Assembly (NCBI RefSeq): GCF_017916325.1
Contig: NC_090154.1
Location: 499,001-563,000, forward strand
Direction of reading: 5' to 3'
Length of the DNA: 64,000 nucleotides
Source: Leishmania martiniquensis
Lineage: Eukaryota > Euglenozoa > Kinetoplastea > Trypanosomatida > Trypanosomatidae
Shown here: positions 10,122 to 21,395 of the stretch, piece after piece
Position numbering within the stretch: the stretch's first letter is position 1
Layout of the letters: every line of letters begins with the position of its first letter
Program-made: the position numbers and the translations under genes
Notes under the pieces: generated by a model
Database searches by the model: none
Seen by the model: only the letters and a program-made list of their open reading frames with translations
What the model was told of the DNA's origin: nothing

Positions 10122-11003
10122 ATGTGGCACCTCTGTAGCCCATGTCGCCACATCGGCCATGTAGTTCGGCCGGCCGCCTGTACGGCGTGCCGTGTCGTTG
10201 TCAGCACTCATTGCGCGTCCTTCTCCTTCGCGACGAGCACTCGCGCCACCTCAGCGGTCTCTGCCCTCTGCATGGCCCACCGCGCAAAGAGTTATCATTT
10301 CTTTATAAACCTTAACGACCCTGACGCGACGCGGCGCCGCGTCGAAGCCGATCTACATCGCCTTGCCAGTGAGCAAAGAAAAGGCACAACGGCCTATCTG
10401 CACAGCCTCCTGAACCTCGCGCTGAGTCACTACCAGCGCGGCGACTTCATCAGCGCGCGCGACATAGCCAACTACACCCATCAGAAGGCGCTGGCGCACA
10501 GTCCCAAGTCGTCCTTGATCTACTTGACAGCGACGACGTGCGCCGAATGTGCGGATGCACTGGGGAACGAATACGAGGCACACCTGCAGCGCAGGGATGC
10601 ACAAGGCCACACATCCGCCGCCCTGACCCCCGAGCCATCGGTCGTTTTTAGTGCGAAGCGTACTATCAAGAAGCTCCGCGCGGACGCGGAACGGTACCGC
10701 GTGATTGCCCATCGCGTGTACCACCGCCCCGACATGGCGTTCATGCGGGGTGGCAACAACGCAGGCGATGGGCGGTGGCACTCTTCAGCGCGGCACACCG
10801 GAGGCCGCGATACCCGCCACGCATGGGCGGACGAGAGCAGCAACAACAGCGTTGATGAGGAGTACATGCCACACATGTACGGCCCTCGCTGGCAGGATCG
10901 ACGAAAGCGGCCGGAGCACGCGGAGTTGAAGCACTTCTACAAGCAGCAGTGTGGACCGTCGCCGACGTCGCGCGGTGAGACGCGGTGGAGCGTGCCCAAG
11001 TGA
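10122..11003 (+). CDS. Hypothetical protein, possibly organellar, helical
   Basis: 293 residues. The N-terminal 50 residues are rich in Cys, His, Arg, Ser and Ala without acidic residues, compatible with a mitochondrial presequence. A helical stretch follows (about residues 80-165) with paired amphipathic helices spaced like tetratricopeptide repeats (LLNLALSHYQRGDFISARDI, then a second helix pair). The C-terminal third is basic, His/Arg-rich and probably disordered, ending in a conserved-looking FYKQQCGPSP segment. If the internal ATG at 10272 were used the presequence would be lost. I do not recognise a family. A mitochondrial assembly or ribosome-associated protein is only a guess. Confidence 0.75.
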   Translation: MWHLCSPCRHIGHVVRPAACTACRVVVSTHCASFSFATSTRATSAVSALCMAHRAKSYHFFINLNDPDATRRRVEADLHRLASEQRKGTTAYLHSLLNLALSHYQRGDFISARDIANYTHQKALAHSPKSSLIYLTATTCAECADALGNEYEAHLQRRDAQGHTSAALTPEPSVVFSAKRTIKKLRADAERYRVIAHRVYHRPDMAFMRGGNNAGDGRWHSSARHTGGRDTRHAWADESSNNSVDEEYMPHMYGPRWQDRRKRPEHAELKHFYKQQCGPSPTSRGETRWSVPK

Positions 11004-12077
11004 TGAGGCAAGAAGCTGAGGGAAGCAGCCTTCCGTAGCAGAAAACCGTCGTGCGCTCACCCTGTGAGGATCCCCTCCCCTTTCCTCTCACCCATCCTGT
11101 GACGCGGGCTGCGTGTATGGCCTGTCCCATAGCCGCCCTTCCACACACACACACACAACGACTTCCGCCTCCCCTCTGCGTCGCTTGCATCCGCGGCTCG
11201 GAGATGTTGCCGGCTATGATCAAGGTGGCGCCGACGTGGCCGCACGCAATGCGCTCTGGAGAGGTGAGTAGAGAGCAGTCGTTGTGCAAAAAAAAAGGCG
11301 GCAGAGCTGTGCTGTCACTGATTTTTTTTGTCGGTTTGGAGAGAAGCACAATCAAACAGGTCTGAACGCCTTCGTCCAGTGCCCGATCCCGTCCCCCTTC
11401 CCCGCTCGCCTTCCCTCTCTCGGCTGCTCTGCTGCGGTCGCGCCATCCGCACTGATAAGGTGAAGCGAACACGCGTACTCGAAGCGCTGCTCGGGTATGG
11501 AGAGGAGATGTGAATCGGAGGGTGCATCGACCTGCAGCCGAAGAGATTCCGCCACCCCCGCACACGTACTGCAGCGCTTTCGCCTGTGAGCTTGGCGCCG
11601 GTCGCCGCTCCCCTTTCAGCTCACCCCCTCCCCGACCCCATGCGGCTGCTCGAGCTGTGGCACGTTTTCCACAGCGGCGTGCCAGAGATGGTCCTGTCGG
11701 GCAGCTATTTGGCGGTCCCATCCTGCTTCCTGCCCACACTTGAGTGGATCTCCCCTCACCCCCCATGGCCTACCTCTCACCACCACCACCACACCTCATG
11801 CTTCCCCGCCTCCCCCCTCCCCGCTCTCTTGCGTCGTCGTCGCCCCCTGTCCGAGAGAAGGAAGCGCGTTTCCTCCTACGGCTCGTATTGGTAAGGTGTT
11901 GCGGGGCACGCACCTGACACCCGCGCCCGAGCACCCTCCTGCTTTCGCTCCTCGTCTCTCCTCTCCGCCCCTACGGGGGAGGCATACCCCATCGAACGCA
12001 CCGCTCGAGGGAGGGGAGGACGGAATAGTGCGCTGCACTCATTTGTTCAGCTACTGGATTGCCGGCGCGCCGTCGTC
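11004..12077. other. Intergenic spacer
   Basis: It contains a CA run (11144-11157), A- and T-runs near 11290-11330, and pyrimidine-rich blocks. A short + frame after an ATG at 11640 reads slightly protein-like but is below any threshold. A candidate acceptor AG lies at 12049-12050. Confidence 0.45.
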
Positions 12078-13241
12078 ATGCTGAAGCGAAGTGCCTCTCT
12101 AGCGGTGAGGAAGGTGGGTGCTGGTGCGGTGGCCTCAGCGCCAGCCGCCAGCCAGCAGCCGCGCCCCTGTGCATTGTTGCCCTACGCACTCCGCCGTGCG
12201 GCTGCCTGCGAAATGCTATACGGCGGTGCTCGCGTGCAGCATCTCGTGCAGCCGCCGTTTACGCTTCACTTGATGCGCAGCGAGAACCTACCGCCGCCGT
12301 CCCTCGACGCAGAGCGACACGATCTCGGGCTTGAGATGCAGCTGCCTCGGGATCTACACGGCTACAACAACATCAACATGGCCATCCAACGTCAAGTGGG
12401 AGCAGATGTCAGTACCCTGGACGGGGAGCAGCCGCATTCGCGCCTGCCGGACGGGCACGGTGACGGCTTCGACATGGGCACCTTCTTCAGTGAGCACCAC
12501 CACCCTGAGCGGCATCACAACTCCTCCTTGCCCTACTCCAAGTACGATACGAACAATGTGCTCGCGATGCGACTCTTTCCTGTCAACATCGGTGTTCGCG
12601 CTCGGACAGAGGCGATTCGGATCCGTACAGAGGACTGCTTGCAGCGCCTCCGCGACGCCGACCTCTGCGCGAAGATGCGCGTGCCGCTCGAGTACCCCCT
12701 TCCATTGATCCGCCGCAGCCAGTACGCTGCAGTCGATCGCATGCGACGAGAGCGCCGCCACAATGCGTCAGCGGAGGAGGCAGGAGAAAGCGCGGCGGTG
12801 GCGGCAGAAGAGGCGTCTCGGACCGCGCATCTCCGTGGCGCTGCAGCGCACCCACCGCCCTCAGAGCTCTCGATTTTCACTAGACCGGTCGACCGCTCAC
12901 CCAGTCACAGCGGAAGCAGCGCAGCTTACCCCGGAGGCGTAGCCCACATGAGCTTCCCGATCCATCCCTTTGCGGCTGCGGCTGGCTCGCTCATTCGCCG
13001 CGGTGTGCGCAGCGGCGATACTGGCCGTCCCCCATCGCAGCGTTGGCTGCCACTGCAGACGCTCAAGCCGATGGGGCACAGCTGGAGCGCCGCGACCCGC
13101 AGCAGTGGAGTGCGCGGGCCACACATGCAGCTCATGCAAGAGCGCCTTGACCAGAAGGGGTTTGGTTGGAAGCGCAAATCACGCTCACTGTGGCAGCAAG
13201 ACGTGGCAACTGCTGGCTTCCGCCCACATCGATACTTCTGA
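12078..13241 (+). CDS. Hypothetical protein, predicted mitochondrial
   Basis: 387 residues from an ATG with a typical trypanosomatid mitochondrial leader (MLKRSASLAVRK, no acidic residue in the first 44). The rest has Arg/His-rich, Pro-rich loops and a more ordered segment around residues 165-220 (MRLFPVNIGVRARTEAIRIR...EYPLPLIRRSQY). The C terminus ends in aromatic and basic residues (GFRPHRYF), a style common among kinetoplastid mitoribosomal and RNA-editing accessory proteins. No catalytic motif, membrane span or zinc ligand set was found. Targeting is inferred from the leader only, and the function is unknown. Confidence 0.75.
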   Translation: MLKRSASLAVRKVGAGAVASAPAASQQPRPCALLPYALRRAAACEMLYGGARVQHLVQPPFTLHLMRSENLPPPSLDAERHDLGLEMQLPRDLHGYNNINMAIQRQVGADVSTLDGEQPHSRLPDGHGDGFDMGTFFSEHHHPERHHNSSLPYSKYDTNNVLAMRLFPVNIGVRARTEAIRIRTEDCLQRLRDADLCAKMRVPLEYPLPLIRRSQYAAVDRMRRERRHNASAEEAGESAAVAAEEASRTAHLRGAAAHPPPSELSIFTRPVDRSPSHSGSSAAYPGGVAHMSFPIHPFAAAAGSLIRRGVRSGDTGRPPSQRWLPLQTLKPMGHSWSAATRSSGVRGPHMQLMQERLDQKGFGWKRKSRSLWQQDVATAGFRPHRYF

Positions 13242-16061
13242 AGCGCGTGCGCGCGCTTTTTCCTCTCAGCGAGGTCAGGGCGAGTGGAAGGTGGGGACGC
13301 TCGAGGATGCCACCGATTCTGTCAAGTGAACGCGTGTGTCGTAGCGCCATTCGGGCTGACCCGCCTTGCCGCTTCGTTCACCCTTCGTGGCGAGTGGTGA
13401 TCCCCTCGGGAGCAGCCGGCACATCGGGTGTCCGCGTCTGCTCTTCCTTCCTCGACTAAAGCCACCATCGCCCACCCCTCTTTCGTGCTGCTGGATCGTG
13501 CCGCATGTGTGCGTACAGTCCACGCTCTAACGAATTACAGATAGTGAAGAAGCGCTTCGAGCAGCAATGGCGACCGTGAAGCTTAGCAGTCACCGCGGTC
13601 AAGCCCTTCTGGGCATTGTCTGTCGCGTATCATGCGCACATGCGCATACACCCACGCAGAACATTGTGCGTTCAGGACGGGGTACGGATGGCCCCAGCGA
13701 GCGTGTTGGTAACCGGTGTTCGAAGCGGTTTCCTCTGCAAGTCATCGCACGTGGGTCAGTGGAGGGGAAGGACAACAAGGTGTCAAAGCCGGAGCGCCAG
13801 TCGCTCTTTTCCTCCCACAGTCCCCTGCACCCCACCTCTCCCCTCTCCTTTACCCCATCACCTTCACATGCACCTCCACTTCAGCGTTGGCGTGGTGCAC
13901 GCCATCGAAACCGGCAGGCAATCTCCTTTTTTTCTCCCTCTCTCCCTCTCGAAGAATGCCCGCGTGAGACCACGGCTCGCCTGACTCAGCGGCATACACA
14001 CACACGCACGGCTTACACCCTGGCCGCCCACGACGAGCCGTCCAGCCGCCGAGTCGAGCCACGCGTCTAGCGGGCTCATCCTGTCCTCCGCCGCATGCGC
14101 GCTGCGCCGTCGGCCCCCCACCCCCAGAGGGACTCGGGTGGGCGGTGCACCGGCATCCGCGGGGCGCCTCCCCCTGGCCAGGGCCCTCTGAGGCATCCTG
14201 TGCCCTGCCTGTATGCCCTGCCCTACACGCCCCCCTTCCCTCCCAATGGCTCGCTCCATCCCGCGGCATGCCGTACTGTGGTGTGCGGCCTCGGCGCGTT
14301 GGCGTCCGCAGCGCTGCATGGCGCGGCTCGGGCTGCTCGCGTGCTGCCTCCGGCACCTGTGCTGCATCGGCCCACACCTCGTCGGATTTGGGGGATGCCG
14401 CATACTATGCCCACGCGCACTGTGTGGCTGGCCGGTATGAGTGTCGGCGCGCCTTCCTTACCCATCACACCTCCCCTCTTCTGACCTCTGGATGCCTCGT
14501 CTGAATGTGGTAGACCATGTCAGCCGTGGCGGGACGGCGCGCGCGCACCGTGCTCGCACTGGCGCCGCCTCGGCGACCTGCTGTTGGGGGATGACAAATG
14601 TGGCTAAGCCGATGGAAAGATGCGCCCACAAGGCGTAGGCGGCGGTCTTGCGGGTCCTTACACGCCATGGAAGGCTTCGACTGGTGTCCGCGCCACGGAC
14701 AAACGATAGAGTACGGCGCTTTGGCGGTGCGCTCTCAGACGAAGGGGGGTTCCATGCGCTGTGCTCTGACCTCCAAGTGATGGTGGTGATGATGGGGGGG
14801 AGTTGAGAGTGTGGTTGCCTGTGCAGGATGTGAGGGAGGTGAGGTGGTCAGCGAAGGAGGCGAGGGGCCGCCCAGGTAACGTGCTGAGCACCACACTCAG
14901 CAATGCCACGCTGTGGCTGACGAGAAGAGGTTGCGGAACAGATCCTTGTGGAGGGCTCCGCATGCACGCATGGCTATTGTGCAGTTTCCTCCTCTGGCAA
15001 CGGCCGCGTGCGTGACGATCCGGTGTGAAGTTCTTCGTCCAGGGCGTATGGCGTGAGTCCACTTGGGGACTTCCCCTCCCTCTCCTCCTCCTTGGTGAGA
15101 GCGTCCTGCTCTACCGTGTCGAACGCTCTTGCTTAGTCTACGTAGAGTGCTCCCACCCCCACACACATGCACATTCCTCTCGTTTGCATGTCCAGTGATG
15201 AACTACTTTGTGCAGGAGCCCCTTGAGGGAGTCTGCGAGCACGTCGACGCGAGCAGCCTAGGTAACGGAGCGTCATTGGACTCGGCTCCATCGGGTGACT
15301 CGACTCTCTTAGAAGGCTGGAGGAAGTGCCTCCGCCCCACCCCCACACCCGCTTCACGAGCATTTCATTCTCATTGGTCTTCCCTCTCCTCCCCTTCCTC
15401 CACGCGGAGACGGCCGCTCTTGCAGCGCCTGGGGCTGGCCTCTCTCTCTCTCTGTGTGCTTGTGTCTCCCACTCGAGCAACCCAAACGAAGCAGCATCGT
15501 GAAGTGCACAGAGGCGAACAGCCAGCAGCGCCTGGCTCCCTTCAGCGACTCTCATCGTGAGGCGGTGACGTGGACAGGAAGGGGGACGGGCAAGGACCAG
15601 CAGCACTGCCCCTCTGCGCTGCTTCGCAGGGGAACGACGCGCACAGGCGGCGATGCGTGCGCGCGTCGAGCTGTCATTTAGTGTTCCTCTGCGCACGAGT
15701 GTAAATCGGCAGCGGCTCCCGCCTTCGATGAAGCGCTTTTCGTTTTCATCCACGATGGCGTCGCACTGCGTAGCGGATGGACGGCGTGCTGCACCGCCCC
15801 TGCACTCTCCGCTCTCCCCACCCTCCCCTCTCCTTTTCCTCCTCATCCTCACCCCCACCCACCCACATGTGCGCATGGATGCAGTGCTACCCAGCAAGCG
15901 AACACAGAGCACCTTGTCGTCGATCCCTCTTCAAGCATTGCCGCCCACTCCTCTCCGCCCCCTTCCTCATACAGTGACGCACAAGCGATCCTCACACGCG
16001 TGGAAGCCTTTTTTGGGGGGAGGGGGGACGAGGGGTTCCATAAGCGGAGAAGGCGAGAGCT
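13242..16061. other. Long spacer with the 596-bp repeat A1
   Basis: 2.8 kb without a credible gene. The repeat at 13996-14591 occupies the middle; its GC-rich sequence generates overlapping open frames on both strands that are shadows. The flanks hold pyrimidine tracts, CT microsatellites (15440-15453) and a G-rich patch before the next ATG. Confidence 0.55.
13996..14591 (+). repeat. 596-bp dispersed repeat, copy A1
   Basis: The reverse complement of 61774-62374 region (61779-62374) matches this segment over its whole length with no difference that I could find. A third, 3'-truncated copy in direct orientation is at 50315-50543. It starts in a CA microsatellite and ends sharply after a T-G5-A stretch. 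Very GC-rich and free of stops in several frames, so it produces apparent proteins that are identical in copies A1 and A3; these should not be annotated. It is probably a retroposon-derived Leishmania repeat, class unverified. Confidence 0.92.
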
Positions 16062-19000
16062 ATGAAAGAGAGAAGGGACTACATCCTGCGCTTGTGGAGC
16101 CTGGCGGAGGATATGGCGGTTCAGAATGGCAAGCCTCTGCAAGCGTTTCTTCTGCTGCACTACGTCTTGACACAGCCACCGCCGGCTCTGCGGCGTGCGA
16201 GTGAAACAACGACAGAGAAGTCTAGCATCAGCAGCGGCGGCGACGCACCCGGTTCGAACACGCTGCCCACAGCGACGGCGTCCAAGGTAGAGCGCCCGCT
16301 GCATATCACGGCCTTCGATGCGGAGTGGAAGTGCGAAGAGCTTGTCACGCGACTGCGCGCGGCCGAGTACCTTTTGTTAGCAGACGTGCCTTCGATACGC
16401 ACAGCGGTGTCACCGGCGAGTGCCGCCTCGTCGGCTGCACCGTCCCCGCGCACGCTCAGTTGCACCGCTGGCCTGGAGGCGCTGGAGCTGGCAGAGCAGG
16501 TTCTGGCACCGGTCTTTGCGACGACATCGCTTTTGGTCGCGACAGACAACATCCCTGGCGCCGCGTCGGTGCCGTCGCATCAGCAGACCTCCTCCACAGC
16601 ATCCCCGCGGAACCAGTCGCGTCGCGCTACATATGATTCTGCAAAAGGCGGTGGCAGCGCGTCCTACTCCCTTGAAGATGTGCTGCGAGAGGTAGCGGAC
16701 GTAAGCCAAGGCACCGCGGCTGCGGCCGCCGGCACGCCCCTGTCGACGGCCGTCGGCGACACTGGTGCGGCAGTACAGTCTCGAGTGGCGAGCATGTACT
16801 TTCTTAATCAGGCCACTGTCACATCTCTTGCGTGGCCGCTCTCCAGCTTCACGTTGCACTGGCCGATGCTCGCCGCAGCTGCGAATGGAGCTGGCGCATC
16901 GCATGGCGCGAGTGGAGGCAAGCAGAACCTCCTGTCCTCCCCCCTCACGTTTGGACCGACCAGCGAGACCATTACGATCGCGGTATCGCTCGTCGTACGC
17001 GCGTACGTGCTGCAGGCCCTGATATGTCAACGCCGTGCTCAGCACAAGCGCGCTTTGCAGTGTTTGGCGGAGGCGCGGCAGTGGATCGCGCAACAGTACA
17101 CCGACGTGGCACGTGCGCGAACACTTCGACTCTTGTGGGAAGACCTGCAAGAACGCTGGGTGTCGCCCACTTCACCGCAGGAACAGTCGTCAGACGCGTC
17201 GCCATTGCCGTCAGCGACTGGTACCTCTCCACTCCAACCCTCCTCCCTGCCGGCCTTTCAGCAGGTGATCGATCGACTGATTACCGAAGAGGGCCGAGCC
17301 TGCGCTGTCATGGTGCAGGTGGAGGAGTGCAAGGTGCATTACGCCATCCTGCAGGCGTGTGGCTCCCTGCCATCACCGTCGCTGCTGCCTCCGCGGCAAA
17401 CGCCCTCCAGTGCCACGACACCGTGTTTTTCCGATGCCGGTGCGCGGGCGCAGGCGTACACCGCAGACCTGCGCCTGAACTATCGACGCTATCAAGAGAG
17501 TCTCCAGCGCCTGCATCTCTTGTCGCGGTCTTACATGACGGTGATCCGCTGGATCGAAGAGGAGGCCGATGGGGACGCGATCAGAGCGGCCGCGGCACCA
17601 GCACCTCTTCCGAGCGAGAGCGCGGACATGCCGGCGCGAGGCATAGTGTGGCGCGAGGCGCTGCGGTACGTTCGCAGTCGGCTAAGCCCGTTCTGCCTCT
17701 GCGCGCTGCAGTGCGCCGGCGACGGCGCTGCTGCAGCGTCACCGCGTGGCCTCGCCGCCACTGCCACCGCCGTCAACGCCGCGAATGCGACAGTGGGCGG
17801 CCCTCCCCGCTATGCTCTGGGCTTCGACGTCCGGCTGGCCGCAGAGGTTCTCGGCTGGTATCACTGCCTCAGCTACGTATATCTGCTCTGCCAGCAGCCT
17901 GCAGCGGCATCGGCACCGCAGCCGATCTCCGAGATGCATCGAGACTCTCTCTCCGCCGTTGGCCTCATAGCGCGCGGCACCATCGGCGACGGCGCCCGCG
18001 GAGCACCGCGACTACGCGACGGCAGTGCGATGGAGATGGATGACTTAGAATGCAGAGAGAAGAACGGAAAAGGCGGCGCGTCGGGGGAGGCAAGGGAAGA
18101 GGCGGTGTTCGTGCAACGCTATCGCAGTGACCCTGCCTATGTGGCTCTCTTCGGAGACCACCAAACCCGCTCTACGGTCCCGCCAGCGTCCTCCTCCTTC
18201 GACGCGGCACTCGGCACGGATGCCGCAGACCTCCTCGCTACCACTTGCGATATGGTGCACGACGCCGTGGAGCACGCAAAGGTCAACGCGTTCGTCTTCG
18301 GGCGGTGGCGCTCAGCTGGCGCCGCTGCACCCGCCACCAATGCAACTGCGGAGGCGGAGAAGCGACCGAAGACGGAGAGCACCGATAGCGACGAGAGCGG
18401 TGACGCTCACGATCAGGGTGCAGGCTTGCCAACCACACCGTCCCTCAGCTGGCGTGCACCGGTAGATTCTACAGTGACCACGGCACCTGCTGTGGTACAC
18501 GAAGCTGCGTTGTGGTGGTGCCTCGTAGAGTTGGGCCTACGGGATAACTTTCCTGTTGCTCTTCGATTCCAGCGGGCGCTGAGTAGCGCCCTGTCGCCCT
18601 TCACCGCCTCGACGCGAGCCGTCAACGCTGCGCGCTCCTCTGGCGAAGATGCGGCAAAGGGCGTGGCGGCGCCTGCTCAGTTGCCCGAGGAAGCAGTCGG
18701 AGGTCGCCTCGGCGGAGATCATCCCCCGCTCAAGCACCGTCACGACGAGGGCGCATCTTTTCCGGCCGTTCGAAAGCGCAGTCGCCCCCTGTCGCCGGCG
18801 CCGCGGGAGCATGAGGCGTCTGCTAAGGTCACGTCATCTCTGCACCCGCCACCTTCGTGGAGCTGGGTGTTCCCTGGTGTCCGCCGCGCCCTGCAGCTCT
18901 ACTTAGAGCTGGTGACGGTGCTTATGCGTGCAGCCGCCATCCCGCACATTGGTGCATCCACCTCTGCCGCGGGCACCGAGGAGCTGCAAAGTGGGGCCGT

Positions 19001-21395
19001 CTTCACCGCCATAGGGGCATCCCCGACGGCACCATCGGTTCCCATCATTCGACTTGGTTTGCAGAATGCAGAGCAGCTCATGGCGCGGCTCCTCTTCACT
19101 GTCGACGCAGAAATGTTGCAGCTGACGGGGAATACGTGGGGCATCTCATGTGGCGCTGGTGTGCGCGTGGGGGGCAGCGCCCCCGTTACCAACGCCACCG
19201 ACATCCAAAACGCGAGCGAGAGGGCGAACAGTGGCGGTGGCGTCCGCCAGCCTCCTGTCCGGCCGTGTGTTCTGCTGGCCGACCAGCTGCAGTGCGCTGC
19301 CCCGGTGCAACTTCGAGCGCTGGTGCAGATCAAAGCGGCGGCGCTGGTCACCATGGCGCGCCACCACCTCACACAGCTCTCTCTCGTAAGGGCGGCGCAT
19401 TACATCCGTGAAGGGCAGCAGTTTGCCGCATTTTTCTATCGGCAGGCAAAGATGACGCTGCTCCCTGAGATGCACGTTCTGCTGGCGTGTCTTGCGACAT
19501 GCATGAGCCTGCGGCGGCTCCCAGAGCTGCCGAAGCCGGCGGAAACGAAAGAGAGGCGAAGTCAGGGCAGAGGCGACTCCGTGAGCAGTGGCGACGGGGG
19601 CTTGGCCGCTGACACGGCACTCGGCACGGCGCAGGACGCGCTGTACGGTTTCGCCCAGGGATGGCTCTCAGTGGAGCGATCCACCGTCTTCATGAACCCC
19701 CGCAATGACGACGGCGTGATGAAGCATGGACACCACATCGGCCATGGCACCGGCGCCGCGGCCTTCGCGATTTTTCCGCAAGAGGAACTCACCGTGGCGC
19801 AGGACGCTGGGCTGCCATACCTGCACCTCCTGGCCGCTGAGCGTGCCGCCTGCACCACCTTGCATGCACCACCCTCTCTCTCCTTACTAATCTGCATCCT
19901 AAAGGCATGGACCCTCTTCCATCTTGTGACCTCAGGAGAAGAACTTGTCTGGCCGGACGTGGACTGCAGTTTCTTCTCGCCGCCTGTGGCTCTGCTGCGT
20001 TCTCCGGTACCGACGCTGCCGCAGCAGCAGTGGGCGCGCCCGGTAAATGGGTCCCCGTTGGCGTCGGTCACGGGTCCGCGATCGGTGGCGCTGAAGACGG
20101 CGTCGCCCTCACCGCTGTTTCTGCCGCTCCCCTCTCCGTCCCACGCGACCACGACGCTGAACACCACTATTGAGGATCAGCAGCGTCGCGTGGCGCGACT
20201 CGACAGCCTAACGTCGACACCTACAAGCACCCCGACGCTGCGCAGCCGACACGCCACACTGCCGACGGAAATGCATCGCATTCATCTCGACTCGACCATA
20301 ACGGCCGCCACCACCGCTCGAGCAGCCGTGCACGTGGTGAAAGACGAAGACAATGAAGGCGTGAGCGGCGGAGTGGTTCTCTCCGCCAAGAGCGGCGGGG
20401 ACGCGAATGCGCAGGGGGCCAACAGTGGCAGTGCTGGCGGGAAGCTCGCAGACAGATCTCCAAGCGGCGGCAGCGGAGGCGTCGACAAGAGTGCTGTCGT
20501 AAAGGGAGAGAGTGATAGCGGCCCTAAGCACACCCAGTGCACGAACGCCAACTTGCACGGTGCTTCATCCACGCCAGCGTCGGCTCTCTCCCCCCCGCCA
20601 GGCGTGCACCTGCGAGCGCTCCCACACACACAGAAACACCGCGCCGGAGACGTGCTGCAGCGCATGGTCGGCGTTCTCCTCGACCATTACGAGATGCACA
20701 GCGGCTATGCGGCTTCGGTAGCAGCAGCGGCCTCTTCGACTGTAACGGGGGGGGAACAAATCACCCTTCCAAGAGCCCCTGCCGCCGCGTGGACCCCTCA
20801 AAACGTCGTTCTCTTCCGCCTGCTGCGCGGAGCGGTGCTCCTCTTCGAAGACAAAGATGAGCTAGCAGCAGCGCGGGAGCTCAAGGAAGTCACTCACTTG
20901 GCGAAGCAGCATCTTGGCGTTCTTCACCCGTACGTGGCCGATGGGCTGGCGTTGCTGGCGAGCGCCTACGCTTCGCTGGACGTGGACGCTGTGCCGAACG
21001 GTGATGACCGCAGCCAGGGCACGTCTTCTGCCTCCGCCACCTCTCCATCGCCACAGCAGACGATGGACAGCGCAGCTCGAACGCGGAAGGTAGCGGTGCA
21101 GCTCGCCATGCGCTGCAGCTGTATGGCGCTCGCCTCCCTCTACACGACGTCCGTGGCCGACGGAAGCAACGGCTTCGACGCTGCTAGCACGGCGACAGCA
21201 CCGCAGCAGCAGCAGCAGGCGGTATCCTTCCCCACGATGGGAGCTCGTCTTCGGGAATGGTGGCGCAGCCAAGTCCTGCACGGTCTGTGTGGCAGCAGCA
21301 GGGGCGGTGCCGCTGGGTACAGTGCAAGTGCGGCTCAGCAACTGCGGCTTCTGTTCGGTTGGCTCCCAGGGTCGGCGGAATACTGCTTCTCGTGA
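16062..21395 (+). CDS. Large hypothetical helical-repeat protein (1777 residues)
   Basis: A single 5.3-kb frame. Hydrophobic helical blocks are separated by long Ser/Ala/Thr/Gly-rich inserts: around 1-30 and 75-165 at the N terminus, about 300-360 (a helix pair resembling a tetratricopeptide repeat, RAYVLQALICQRRAQHKRAL), about 560-620, about 1085-1150 and about 1575-1690. Such helical blocks broken by low-complexity inserts are typical of divergent TPR superhelices in trypanosomatids. A very tentative comparison is the cohesin loader subunit Mau2/Scc4, which is an all-TPR protein with similar C-terminal helices, but no signature proves it. No membrane segments or catalytic residues were recognised. 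Confidence 0.85.
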   Translation: MKERRDYILRLWSLAEDMAVQNGKPLQAFLLLHYVLTQPPPALRRASETTTEKSSISSGGDAPGSNTLPTATASKVERPLHITAFDAEWKCEELVTRLRAAEYLLLADVPSIRTAVSPASAASSAAPSPRTLSCTAGLEALELAEQVLAPVFATTSLLVATDNIPGAASVPSHQQTSSTASPRNQSRRATYDSAKGGGSASYSLEDVLREVADVSQGTAAAAAGTPLSTAVGDTGAAVQSRVASMYFLNQATVTSLAWPLSSFTLHWPMLAAAANGAGASHGASGGKQNLLSSPLTFGPTSETITIAVSLVVRAYVLQALICQRRAQHKRALQCLAEARQWIAQQYTDVARARTLRLLWEDLQERWVSPTSPQEQSSDASPLPSATGTSPLQPSSLPAFQQVIDRLITEEGRACAVMVQVEECKVHYAILQACGSLPSPSLLPPRQTPSSATTPCFSDAGARAQAYTADLRLNYRRYQESLQRLHLLSRSYMTVIRWIEEEADGDAIRAAAAPAPLPSESADMPARGIVWREALRYVRSRLSPFCLCALQCAGDGAAAASPRGLAATATAVNAANATVGGPPRYALGFDVRLAAEVLGWYHCLSYVYLLCQQPAAASAPQPISEMHRDSLSAVGLIARGTIGDGARGAPRLRDGSAMEMDDLECREKNGKGGASGEAREEAVFVQRYRSDPAYVALFGDHQTRSTVPPASSSFDAALGTDAADLLATTCDMVHDAVEHAKVNAFVFGRWRSAGAAAPATNATAEAEKRPKTESTDSDESGDAHDQGAGLPTTPSLSWRAPVDSTVTTAPAVVHEAALWWCLVELGLRDNFPVALRFQRALSSALSPFTASTRAVNAARSSGEDAAKGVAAPAQLPEEAVGGRLGGDHPPLKHRHDEGASFPAVRKRSRPLSPAPREHEASAKVTSSLHPPPSWSWVFPGVRRALQLYLELVTVLMRAAAIPHIGASTSAAGTEELQSGAVFTAIGASPTAPSVPIIRLGLQNAEQLMARLLFTVDAEMLQLTGNTWGISCGAGVRVGGSAPVTNATDIQNASERANSGGGVRQPPVRPCVLLADQLQCAAPVQLRALVQIKAAALVTMARHHLTQLSLVRAAHYIREGQQFAAFFYRQAKMTLLPEMHVLLACLATCMSLRRLPELPKPAETKERRSQGRGDSVSSGDGGLAADTALGTAQDALYGFAQGWLSVERSTVFMNPRNDDGVMKHGHHIGHGTGAAAFAIFPQEELTVAQDAGLPYLHLLAAERAACTTLHAPPSLSLLICILKAWTLFHLVTSGEELVWPDVDCSFFSPPVALLRSPVPTLPQQQWARPVNGSPLASVTGPRSVALKTASPSPLFLPLPSPSHATTTLNTTIEDQQRRVARLDSLTSTPTSTPTLRSRHATLPTEMHRIHLDSTITAATTARAAVHVVKDEDNEGVSGGVVLSAKSGGDANAQGANSGSAGGKLADRSPSGGSGGVDKSAVVKGESDSGPKHTQCTNANLHGASSTPASALSPPPGVHLRALPHTQKHRAGDVLQRMVGVLLDHYEMHSGYAASVAAAASSTVTGGEQITLPRAPAAAWTPQNVVLFRLLRGAVLLFEDKDELAAARELKEVTHLAKQHLGVLHPYVADGLALLASAYASLDVDAVPNGDDRSQGTSSASATSPSPQQTMDSAARTRKVAVQLAMRCSCMALASLYTTSVADGSNGFDAASTATAPQQQQQAVSFPTMGARLREWWRSQVLHGLCGSSRGGAAGYSASAAQQLRLLFGWLPGSAEYCFS

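Noticed and set aside
13850..14504. Overlapping open frames of 119-195 codons on both strands, repeated identically at 61866-62554
   Set aside because: They lie inside the 596-bp repeat and are open in several frames simultaneously because of extreme GC content. Identity follows from DNA repeat identity, not from protein selection.
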